Positions 1-10,293 of a DNA stretch of 64,000 nucleotides are shown here, in pieces. The DNA lies in assembly GCA_003956705.1 (NCBI GenBank), contig QZCP01000044.1:28053-92052 (forward strand), given 5' to 3'. Source of the DNA: Brevipalpus yothersi (Eukaryota > Arthropoda > Arachnida > Trombidiformes > Tenuipalpidae). Position numbers and translations under genes: made by a program. Under the pieces are notes generated by a model. It did no database searches and was not told the origin of the DNA. It saw only the letters and a list, made by a program, of their open reading frames with translations. Position 1 is the first letter of the stretch. Each line of letters starts with the position of its first letter.

Positions 1-132
1 CACTGCAATTTGCACCATTTAGGCATGGAATATGATGAAATTACGAGGCATTTGCTAAGGTTATTATGAGGAATTACAATTCCCATTGCACACCAGATGA
101 CGTTCGGTATTGGGATTGTTTTCAACAAATCG

Positions 133-144
133 AATAATCCTGGT
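133..144 (+). promoter_or_regulatory. Conserved upstream motif of gene A
   Basis: The sequence reads AATAATCCTGGT, 110 nt before the ATG of gene A. The same AATAATCCTG/TATAATCCTG core sits 110-177 nt before every intact paralogue, so it is probably a TATA-like core promoter element. This is a comparative inference and no transcript was seen. Confidence 0.5.
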
Positions 145-242
145 AAAAAATGATCGCGAGCAATAAGTAGATGAACAAAAACGTTGGTTGAATAGAAACG
201 AAATATAATGAATATAGTGAACCAGGTATCGAACTTTATGGG

Positions 243-3070
243 ATGAGATCTTTATTTATAGTTTATTCGATTATCATAACTGAAGTTTGGTTAGATGGGT
301 CTGAGATAGTGAAATGGAGAACTGATGAGGGTGAAACACTACCAACAGTTGAAATTACTTTCGATGGAGAAATTATTGAAATTCCACTCCGAGAAGCTCC
401 TTTTTGTCGACTTTGGGAAACTCATAAATGTCTGTGTTTTATGCTACGAAAAACTAGCAATTCTCACGATTGGATCTCAGCTTCATTCTCAAATTGTGAT
501 GATGGAGATATTCGAGGAAACATTCTAAATAGTACTGACTTTTTTGAGGTGAGGACAATTGGCATTGGATCCTCACGTTATTACAACGTAACCAAATATC
601 CTCCAGGAGAAAATGTCACTGAGAGGCTTATTGATGATATTGATGATGGATATGATAATTCAAGTATTAATGGTACATTCTACTCCAAGCCATTTCCAGG
701 AACAGAGCTCAAGAATTACGAGACAGGCTTTATACCGTGTTTTTTCGTGATTGATCCTAAAATATTCAAAGACGAACCGAGCAATAGAATCGACTTCTAT
801 CTTCAGGACCTGATCAATGCTGCCAATCTACTTCTCCACGAGTTCAATCTATTGGCTGTATATACAGGATGGAAGGAAGCTAAGTCAGAAGATCTTAAAA
901 TAAAGACTGTCGCAGATACGGAAAAATTCATCGGCGAAGCTCATCGGAATTATATCGATAAAAATACTCATAATTTAGTCATCTTGTTCACTCCCATCAT
1001 TGTAAAAGATAGCAGTGAGTATTTGATATGATCAATAATTTCTCCAGTGAATATGCTCAGATCAACTCCAACAGACCATATGAACAATGTCAGGGCCTCA
1101 TATCTAATGAGATCTAAATTCTATCTCTTTCCTTTTTTCTAATACAGATAGGCAAACTATGCTCGGTAGAGCTAGGATGAAATCCATCTGCTACCAATCG
1201 ATCGGAATGTTTCTGCTATATGAAAAGACCACCGAAAAATTTACCATAAGACAGATAGGAGAAACTCTGGCCCATGAAATTGGACACACACTTGGCCTGA
1301 GACATTCCGAAAACACATTATGCGAAACGCCTCCGAAAGGTAAATTTTACGTTATGAGTGAGTTAACCAATAATGAGCTTGGTGAAGTAATTTGGTCAAA
1401 TTGTAGTAAAGATTCGATCAAGAGAATAAGGCCATCTTATTATTGTTTGAGAGAAAAAATTGAGCCTCCAAGTCAATCTTGTAGAAACGGTATTCTTGAA
1501 GCTGGTGAACAGTGTGAATGTGTTTCGCCTGTATGTGAAAAATGTTGTGATTACAGGTGTCAACTGACCAAGGGCTCAAACTGCTCTGGTGGTTTATGCT
1601 GTGATCTGAGAACTTGTATGCCCAGAAGGGCAGAGGATAGGTACACATGTCGAGAAGCTGTTGACTTGTGTGATATTCCCGAAATGTGTAGCGGTAGGAC
1701 AAGCAAATGTCCAGTTAACTATGTTGTAGCTGATGGCTATGATTGTGGACATTCTGCCGATCCAGCATACTGTTTCAATGGTATGTGTGGAAGTCGACAA
1801 GATGTTTGTGACTGGGTATTTTATAACAGTAAAGCAGGACCTGAGAAGTGCTATGATCTGAACACATGGAATCGCCGTGTGGGATGTGGTCCTACTTACA
1901 CCGATCCCAAGAATGTCTCCCATATTGCATGCAAAGATGTAGACAAATTTTGCGGTAAATTGTTTTGCTCCGGTTCCAGTCTTACAACAAAAGAATTTTC
2001 ACAAGCTAGAGGTAAGTTTTTGGAATTGAAATTTTGCAACTAAAGTCATTCTCCAATGGAGGAATTCCAAATTCTCACAGATGAAAATAGAATTGCATAT
2101 GATAGATTGAAAACCCCGGGTTATGAGTGCCACTATTTAGAACTTATGAGCAACACTAAGGCGCTACGAGAAGATTTAACTTTCACTAAAAATGGTTCTA
2201 CATGTGGAATCCAAAATGAAAGGATGTGTGTCAAGCAAAAGTGTGTCTCATTACCTGATGGATGCCCGAAAAACTGTCCTGGAAAACTAGTTGAACATCC
2301 TGAAACAAAAAAATCGCTTCCTGCTTACATAATTCCAGATCCTGAGTAAGTTTTTTATCCTTTCCTACCATTGGTAAAAAAATTATGAGATACTTTTGGT
2401 GATTACACTTCTGAGAAAATATGACCATATTTCAAGTGAAAATTATGTTTAATTTGTTACCTATTAAAGGTGAGGGTGAGTTTACCTAGTAGAATGCTAG
2501 GATGAGTGGCTCTTGAGAGCAATTCAATCATACCATTTGAATATCATATGTGAGCACGTGTATTCAACTATCATTTATCTGTATGTGTAGGTTCAACACA
2601 AATGTTAACTATAGTCCTTCAAAATTCCATCTATTCCTACATGATTATCAATAGCCCAATAATCGGAGTCAAATCAGAGAAAAGTAAAATTTTTGAATAA
2701 TAATCAATTCATTTCTCTATCTTTCCTCAGTGCGGAACTCGATGATGGCGGGAATGGCAATGAAACTGAACCTGAACCTGAACCTGAAGGAATCAGCTTA
2801 TTTCAATGGTTCTTGATTATTGTCTTGATCTGTTGTTTGATTGTATTGATCGGTCTCTTTTATCTTATGTCCAAAAAACGATTAAAAGATGCAAGCGTAT
2901 CGAGTACATTGGGAGACTCATCACCTCAGGAAAGAAAATCTTTGAAAGATTTTCGTCATAGTCCAGATTGCTTGAACAAAGAGATACATGATACTGGACA
3001 TCAGAATTCTAGAGAAGAGCTGAGATCAAGTGAAGAGGTCAAAAGCTCGAAATTCTCGGAGTCATCTTAA
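243..3070 (+). CDS. Gene A: ADAM-like metalloprotease-disintegrin, type I membrane protein
   Basis: Four exons fit GT-AG splicing: 243-1014, 1148-2011, 2081-2345 and 2731-3070, giving 746 codons. The order is signal peptide (about 1-18), short M12B-type prodomain, protease domain with the complete zinc site HEIGHTLGLRH (codons 1273-1305, residues 300-310) and a Met-turn YVMS, disintegrin domain from about residue 369 ending near SKCP, ADAM cysteine-rich domain, then an acidic EPEPEPEG stalk and one membrane helix (about 655-679). The tail is Lys/Ser-rich. M12B enzymes are zinc endopeptidases that shed or degrade surface and matrix proteins; the substrate here is unknown. The ATG at 243 is used because the preceding ATG at 238 runs straight into TGA. 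The gene defines its own subfamily; remnant D and the fragment at 13506 are its closest relatives in the window. Confidence 0.88.
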
Positions 3071-3485
3071 GGTAGTGTTAATATTTTACGAAGATTCATT
3101 GAAAATTGATTGTGGAAAGGAAAAGTTTGAGCTAACTATGAAAGCAATTGTGCTCGACCTTAAATACATGGGCTCACGATCAAATCCTACAAGTTATCAC
3201 GTACTGACCACTGAAGAGAAAGTTAACTTAAACAGAGATGAAGTCAGCCAAGGAGTGGAGGTTAGAAGCCTTATTCTAATAGGGTATAGAATCAAGATAC
3301 AAGTAAATGGTTGGCCGAGATATTACCTCAACTGTTTCATACAGTATGGTACACATTCCATGAAACTCATCCTTTTTCAAGATTTCACATATTTCCGGAT
3401 CTTTTATTCTTCATGACAGTCGAAGAAGGAGTACGGATGTAGCGATATTTACTTTGAGATAGTTTTTCATTCCTCAACTGACCAT
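3071..3485. other. 3' flank of gene A, no gene recognised
   Basis: A 128-codon reading frame runs through this stretch but has no recognisable domain and overlaps the end of gene A, so I do not call it. Near 3447-3475 lies a short sequence (GATATTTACTTTGAGATAG core) that recurs at about 13868 beside another broken copy. It probably marks a recombination junction. Confidence 0.5.
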
Positions 3486-4078
3486 AGGCTGAGGCTGCTC
3501 CAGTGGTCCATGCTGTGATTTGAGTACTTGTATGCCCAGAAAAGAGGAAGAGAAATACACATGTCGAAAAGCAAGGGATGCATGTTACCTACCTGAAAGA
3601 TGTAGTGGGCGAACAAACAAATGTCCAATCAACTAAGTTGTGGCTAATGGCTATCAGTGTGAAGATTCTTTCAGTCGAGCATACTGCTACAATTGTAAGT
3701 GTAGAAATCTTAGGGATTCTTGTAGCTGGGCTGCTGGTAGTGGAAATCGAGCACCTGAGAAGTGTTACGATCTGAATACGGGAGACTTTGATTTGAGATG
3801 TGATCTTATTTTCACTGACCGTAAGAATGTATCGAATTTCCTGGGTGGTTTCTAATCATTTTTTCAACTTGTGGTTCAATTGTGACAATTGCTTCGGCTC
3901 ATTGTTATGGGTTTATGTCAGGGAAACCTCAAACCAGATGTTTCAATGACGCTGAAAGGCTCAGTAACGGGAGGAAAAACATCTCCAGTGACATTACATA
4001 AAACTGGAGAGAAGAAACGCGAAGTTCAGGACATAAAAACTCCAGAAAAACTCTGAATCTTGTGGAGATAGTCAAAAG
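3486..4078 (+). pseudogene. Remnant B: disintegrin/cysteine-rich fragment joined to an M-type tail
   Basis: From about 3486 to 3840 the sequence matches the exon 2 portion of the F/G/I/K subfamily that encodes the end of the disintegrin and part of the cysteine-rich domain (CMPRKEEEKYTCRKARDACYLPERC-like reading, with a stop replacing Tyr in the VNY motif near 3634). At about 3845 it switches directly to sequence matching exon 4 of gene M (membrane helix and tail, compare 54843-55080), with frame damage. There is no start, protease domain, exon 3 or intron. It is a chimeric relic left by unequal exchange. Confidence 0.8.
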
Positions 4079-5139
4079 TTAAATTTTTCAGATCATGAGC
4101 AAGAAGTTGTTCTCTCTGTACTCCTGCTAGTTGAATACCCTCAGCATTTGAAATTGGAACATTTATTATACGAATTTCAACGAGGAGTTTGCTACAATAC
4201 ACAACCTCCATCAACAAGAACTTTGTCGTTGGAAGCAGTACAAGGATTTCACCTTGGGATCAATCATTTCCAAAATGGATTTGGATTCTGGGTTCGAGTA
4301 GACACAGACCAATAGAGAGTGTGTCTCATCTCATGAGAAATGTTCAAAAACTATCATAACGTTTTAATTGAAGCAAAAGAGTTGCTGCTCATGAATTTGC
4401 TGATCTGGGCTAAGTTTTCCAAACTTATTGAATACGATTATAGTTCCGCTTATAATTATGGTATGAGGGCAAATTGTTTGATACTCTAGAAAAATTATTT
4501 CGATATTTATTTGATTGATTCTTTTCAGTGACCAAACTCATGATGGCATCGATGATGGATCTCAGGAACATGGCTTTTTAGTGTGGTTCGCTACCATTCT
4601 CTCCATCTGATTTTAAATTTTTTCAATCATTCTATATATTTGAAGCAGAAGCTTGTCGAGTGACCAAACACAAGTCCAAAATGTTCCACTTATCAGCTCG
4701 AAAACGGAAACACTTGTAAGGTGTTAGAGTTGCGGAGAGAATTGGGCAACTAAAGAAACGGGAAAAAAAGGTCACCACTTTGAAAATCCAGGACCAGAAG
4801 AAAATCTTGAATCGAGAAATTGGAATTTAGATCTCAGACAGCTGAATGAGACTAGAAAAGTTGGCTTTACTCCATTCAATGAGCCTTCATAAATTTATCT
4901 GTTGTTTAATTGTTTTAATCCCGCTGGTTACCAGAAAAGAAGCTTGGAGAAGAAGTAGGCAGAGTAAAAAACCAAAGTAGAAGATGATACATTGGTGAGA
5001 AATCCTTAATAGTTCACCAACTATGTCGGCATACATCCATTTCTAGCGCATGTATGGAGAGTTAATTATATTAATTAACGCTACCTACTTTAATAAGCGC
5101 TAGATAGTTTTTAGCGTCAGGATTTGGTATCAAAACCGT
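4079..5139. repeat. Duplicated intergenic block, paralogous to 55080-56150
   Basis: This stretch runs in parallel with the interval between genes M and N, including the same landmarks: a TTTATTATACGAATT segment, ACCAACTATGTCGGCATACATCC and the GCGCTAGATAG palindrome region. Its last part also matches 9818-10130 before gene E. It is intergenic and promoter-proximal DNA copied with its neighbouring gene; no coding gene is seen. Confidence 0.7.
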
Positions 5140-5151
5140 TATAATCCTGGT
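5140..5151 (+). promoter_or_regulatory. Conserved upstream motif of gene C
   Basis: TATAATCCTGGT lies 155 nt before the ATG of gene C. It is the TATA-like version of the motif found before all intact copies. Confidence 0.5.
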
Positions 5152-5294
5152 TGTATAAGCATGACTGGACTTTTTGTTGACCAAGGATACTTGGGTAAAC
5201 CTTGGCTTGATACGTAAGGGAATGAACAGTTTTTGGTGTGCTCTACCTAATTACAGATATGGAACTTATGAAAGAATTCGGTGATAATTGATTC

Positions 5295-8145
5295 ATGAAT
5301 ATGAAATCGATATTAATTGTCTTGACTATTGTTTCTAGAGTTTGGTTGGATGGATCTGAGACAGTGAAGTGGAATACCGATGATGGAGAAACATTACCAA
5401 CAGTTGAAATCACTTTTGAGGGTGATATTATTGTGATTCCTCTTCGAGAAGCTCCTTACTGTCAACTTTGGAAAACCCATAAATGCTCGTGTTTCATGTT
5501 ACGAAAAGTAGGCAATTCCTCGAAATGGAGTTTAGCTTCGTTCTCCTACTGTGACGATAGAGATATTCGAGGACACTTTTTGAATAGTACTGATTACTTT
5601 GAGGTATATACAATCGAAATTGGATCCACAAGAGAATTCAATGTGACCAAGTATCCTCCAGCAGAAAACATTACTGAAAAGTTTATCGATGATGAGAGAT
5701 ATAAAAAACCGAATATAACAGAAAACTTCCACTACTCCATCCCTTTTTCTGATCTATTGCTCGGAGATTATGAGACTGGCTACATAGCATGTGTATTTGT
5801 GATCGATCCCATTATATTCGAAGACTGGCCAAGAAATAGAATTGTATTCCATCTACAGGAGCTCATCAATGATGCTAACGAATTTTTTCATGAATTCAAT
5901 TTTGTGGTTGTGTACAGAGGTTGGAAAGAAGCTGAGGAAATTGATCTCCGTCTTCAGATTAAACCTGATTTATCAAGATTTCTCGATTATCGCTTCTCTC
6001 ATTATGTTGATAAACGTCTGCATAATGTAGCTGTATTGCTCACACCAAAAGAAGTCCGTGATGAGAGTAAGTATTGAAAATTCCTCAATTTACTAGCTAC
6101 TTTTGAGCAGCATTCAAAACGCTATTGAAGAGTTATTATGAGTTTTTTATCCTTATTATTTTCCTTCTATCTACTGGGAATTAATTTGAATTATGTCTTT
6201 CTCTCTCTCACTCTCTCAATGGAGTAGAAAATAATATCCTTGCAGGTCTTGCTACTATGGAATCTATCTGCAAATACTCTCTTGGAATTCATGTGAAATA
6301 TGAGAAAATGACAGAGCGGTTCATTATGAGAGCAATAGCGTCAACTTTTGCCCATGAAATTGGACACACACTTGGCTTGAAACATTCTGAAAATACGGAA
6401 TGCAATAACTCTCCTCCAAATACCTTTTACATTATGGGAAACTCCACCTCAAATGGGCCAGGTATTATACAATGGTCAGAATGTAGTAGAGATTTCATCA
6501 AAAAAAGGAGGAAAAAATTTTTTTGCTTAAGAGAGAAAACTAAGCCTCCCATGCCATCTTGCAAGAATGGTGTACTCGAAGAGGGCGAAGAATGTGAATG
6601 TGTATCGCCAGTATGCGAAAAATGTTGTGATAACAATTGCAGGCTTACTGAAAACTCAAAATGTTCGAGTGGTCCATGCTGTGATAAGAAAACTTGTATG
6701 CCTAGAGAGGAGAACGAAAGACACACATGCCGTAAAGCTAGAGATTTATGTGACATACCCGAATTGTGTAGTGGTAAAACACATAAGTGTCCAGTTAACT
6801 ATGTTGTGGCTGATGGCTACGAATGTATGGGACCTCCTGAGCAATCATACTGTTTCAATGGTAGGTGTGGAAATCGATTAGATGTTTGTATATGGATGTT
6901 TGATCGTGAGGGTTATGTGGGAAGTGAATGGTGTTACACAGAGAATACTAAAACCCCGAATGACAAATCATCCCCAGGATGCGGTCCTACTTTCACTAAC
7001 CGCGAAAATGCCTCAGAGTCTATTCCATGCAAAGAGAAAGACAAGTATTGTGGTAGACTGCATTGCGAATCTTCAAATTCATTCACAGATGAGCTGCTTT
7101 CTGCTGAAGGTGAGTGTTCAAAGGTTAATTTTTTAATTAAAAGACTCATTTGAGTTTGATCCTTTGCAGACGATAAGATAGTCGTAATACATAATTTGGG
7201 AAAAATAGCAGAACCACCTATATGCAACTATTTAGTAGTCGGAAATAACACCAGATTACTGCGAGAGGATCCTACTTTTGTTCAAAATGGATCTGCATGT
7301 GGAAATGAAAACGAAAATATGTGTATAAAACAGGAATGTGTCCCTTTGCCTCCTGGGTGTCCGAAAAACTGTTCCGGGAAACTGGTTGAACATCCCGAAA
7401 CAAGAGAAAAGCTTCCCGCTTACATAATTCCAGATCCTGAGTAAGTTTTTTACCGTTCCTCTACAATCAATTGAGAGAACTCAATGGCACCTTACATCGA
7501 GAGGATCTTACTGTAGAATGCTCAATAGATCTCATTCTACATACTTATCATTTTCAGATATCTTTTAGACTATAATCACTTTCAGAGAGCTCTTGAAAAA
7601 TTACCATAGAAACAGCCCATTTCATATCAGCTGTATATCATACTGGCTCGCATTCCTATCACATCGTTTCAGCTCTTGATCGAATTTTCTGATTAGAAGT
7701 AGTTTAACAATTCAAACTCTCCATCAGAAAACCTCAAGACTCAATGAAAATCGATTGCTTCTTTTCTCTTTTCAGTGCTGAACCTGATGACGGTGGTAAT
7801 GGTACTAATGGTGGTAATGGTACTAATATTGATGAAGCTGAGCCTGAAGGAATTAGCCTTTTCCAATGGTTGCTGATTATCATCTTCATCTGTTGTTTGA
7901 TTGTTTCAACATATTCGATTCATCGATATAAGAGCATGCCAAAGAGACCATCAGAAGAATCGAACGTATCAATTACACCAAAAGACTCACCAACTGGAGA
8001 ACCAGGACCTTCAAAGGGTAATCAGGATAGCATCAAGAAAACTACAGAGGAAAAAACAGAAGAAAAGGACATGTCAATTTCAGAAAGAGCCCAGAACCAA
8101 GAAGAAAAGTCAGATGAAGAGGCGAATATCGAGTCAGCACCATAA
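5295..8145 (+). CDS. Gene C: ADAM-like metalloprotease-disintegrin
   Basis: Exons 5295-6066, 6228-7109, 7170-7440 and 7776-8145 give 764 codons. The exon 2 acceptor at 6227 follows a CT-rich tract and restores the same spacing to the conserved ICxYSxG segment as in the paralogues; an in-frame alternative AG at 6245 would drop six residues. The zinc site HEIGHTLGLKH is complete at 6353-6385, with Met-turn YIMG. The disintegrin loop reads CRKARDLCDIPELC. The stalk carries NGT sequons and EAEPEG, followed by a membrane helix (LLIIIFICCLIV) and a Glu/Lys-rich tail. It belongs to the C/E/N/P subfamily, and its 3' flank is nearly the same as that of E. Confidence 0.88.
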
Positions 8146-8680
8146 AGAAGCTCGAAGATCATTAGACCCTAAGGCATCAAGATTTCTAGCAATTGATTAC
8201 GAAACCATCAATCGATGGAAAATGATAAATATCACCTATTTCCATTCCAAGCATAATTCATCCAGCTACTTTTTGTATGATAAGTATTCTGGATTGTTAC
8301 TTGGATATGATCAATCTTTTATGACAAAAAATGTGAAAAACTTCGAGTAGTTCTCTGATCATGAGATATTTATCTATTTTATCTGCACCTCATTAACTGG
8401 TATCAGCATTTTTTATAATGATTACTCTTCTCTCCATCTTTCATTAGCTACAGAATATTATTCTTGTCGATTAGAATGTACCCAGAAAACATCCATTGTA
8501 TTTTACTGTTGGGAACTTATCAGTGAATTTTTTCTTTTTCACTGTAGATTATATTTACAGGCTTTGCTAGTGTAGATTCTGTTGAAAAATTTTAAATTTC
8601 AAATTCCTGCTTGCATAAGCATGATGATTAGTGCCTGAATAGAAACAAAATATAATGAACCAGGTATGAAACTATAAGGG
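8146..8680. other. 3' flank of gene C
   Basis: The first 200 nt are almost the same as the sequence after gene E (13140-13349) and are probably 3' UTR plus flank. The rest is AT-rich with no gene. None of the shared upstream motif is visible before remnant D. Confidence 0.55.
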
Positions 8681-9584
8681 ATGAGATCCTTATTTGTTGT
8701 CTATTTGATTATCATAACTCAAGTTTAGTTAGATGGATCTGTGATAATGAAGTGGCGAACTGATGATGGTGAAACACTATCAACAATTGAAATTACTTTC
8801 GAAAGAGAAATTATTGAAATTCCAGTCCGAGAAACTCCTTTCGGTCATCTTTGGGAAGCTCACAATTGTATGTGTTCCAAGCTGAGAAAAGACGGCAATC
8901 ACTCAGATCGGAGCTTAGTTTCATTCTCATATTGTATGGATGGAGATATTCGAGGACACTTCCTGAATAGTACTGATTATTTCGAGGTGAGGACTATTGG
9001 CATTGGATTCTCACATTATTATAACGTAACCAAGTATCCTCCAGGAGAAAATGTCACTGAAAGGCTTATTGATGATATTGATGATGGATATGATAATTCG
9101 AGTATTAATGGTACATTCTATTTCAAGCCATTTCCGGGAACAGAGCTCAAGAATTACGAGACAGGTTTTTAACAGTGTTTTTTATCTTCAATTTGAATTG
9201 TTTTGCTCTTGTTTGAGTCTTAAAATAAAGGAATTTTCATAAGCTAGAGGTAAGTGTTTGGAATTGGAATTTTGCAACCAAAGCCATCATCTAATCAAGG
9301 AATTCCAGATTCTCACAGATTGAAATGGGATTGCATATGATAGATTGACAACCCCGGGTTATGAGTGCCACTATTTAGAACTTATGGGCAACACTAAAGC
9401 GCTACAAGAAGATTGAACTTTCTCTAAAAATAGCTCTGCATGTGGAATCCAAAGTGAAAAGATGTGTGTCAAGCAAAAGTGTGTCATTACCTGAACGATG
9501 TCCGAAAAACTGTCCCAGAAAACTATTCAAACATCCTGAAACAAAAGAATTGCTAACTGCTTACATAATTCCAGATCCTGGGTA
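8681..9584 (+). pseudogene. Remnant D: broken A-type ADAM gene
   Basis: The copy begins with an A-like signal peptide at 8681, but a TAG interrupts it (GTT TAG at about 8726). An open stretch of exon 1 (8741-9172) then ends at a stop after the YETGF motif. About 9220-9250 holds only the last bases of exon 2 with its donor, and about 9310-9584 holds an exon 3 with several stops. The rest of exon 1, the catalytic motif, the disintegrin and the membrane exon are missing. Intron 3 sequence continues to about 9800, then switches to the block preceding gene E. Confidence 0.85.
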
Positions 9585-9817
9585 AGTATTTCTATCCTTT
9601 CCTACCATTGGTAAAAAAATTATGAGATACTCTCGATGATTTCGCCCTGGAGAAAAAATGACAATATTCCAAGTGAACATCGATTTCATCAGAACTTCAT
9701 GTTCAATTTATTCGGGTGAGGTTAACTAGAAAAATGCTAGGATGAGTGACTCTCGAGAGCAACTCAATCATACCATTTGAATATCATGTGTGAGCACGTG
9801 TATTTATCTGTATATGA

Positions 9818-10130
9818 AATTTAGATCTCAGACAGCTGAATGAGACTTGAAAAGTTGGCTTTACTCCATTCAATGAGCCTTCATTAATTTATCTGTTGTT
9901 TACTTGTTTTCATCCAGCTGATTACCAGAAATAAAGCTTGAAGAAGTAAGCAGAGTAAACAGCCAAAGTAACAGATGATAAATTGGTGAGAAATCCTTAA
10001 TAGCTCACCAACTATGTCGGCATACATCCATTTCTAGCGCATGTATGGAGAGTTAATTAAGTTAATTAACGCTACTTACTTTAATAAGCGCTAGATAGTT
10101 TTTAACGTCAGGATTTGGTATCAAAACCGT
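9818..10130. repeat. Promoter-proximal duplicate block before gene E
   Basis: This is near-identical to about 4826-5139 before gene C and related to the 5' flank of gene N. The junction with A-type intron 3 sequence near 9818 is a visible recombination breakpoint. Confidence 0.7.
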
Positions 10131-10142
10131 TATTATCCTGGT
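10131..10142 (+). promoter_or_regulatory. Conserved upstream motif of gene E
   Basis: TATTATCCTGGT is a one-base variant of the array motif, 163 nt before the ATG of gene E. Confidence 0.45.
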
Positions 10143-10293
10143 TGTATAAGCATGACTGGACTTTTTGTTGACCAAGGATACTTGCGTGAACCTTGGCTTG
10201 ACACGTAAGGGAATGAACAGTTTTTGGTGTGCTCTACCTAATTACAGATATTTGGAACTTATGAAAGAATTCGGTGATAATTGATTCGTGGAT

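Noticed and set aside
1418..1923. Long minus-strand frames opposite exon 2 (also at 6427, 11416, 15768, 19776, 23628, 36213, 40270, 46564, 53594, 57452, 59589 and 63328)
   Set aside because: They recur in every paralogue only because the cysteine-rich coding strand is conserved; they have no start context or domain.
3030..3416. 128-codon frame after gene A
   Set aside because: It overlaps the end of gene A, resembles no known protein and is not conserved after other copies.
6227..6246. Alternative exon 2 acceptor at 6245 in gene C (and equivalents in E, N and P)
   Set aside because: It is in frame, but the upstream acceptor keeps the residue spacing seen in A, F, G and M; transcripts would decide.
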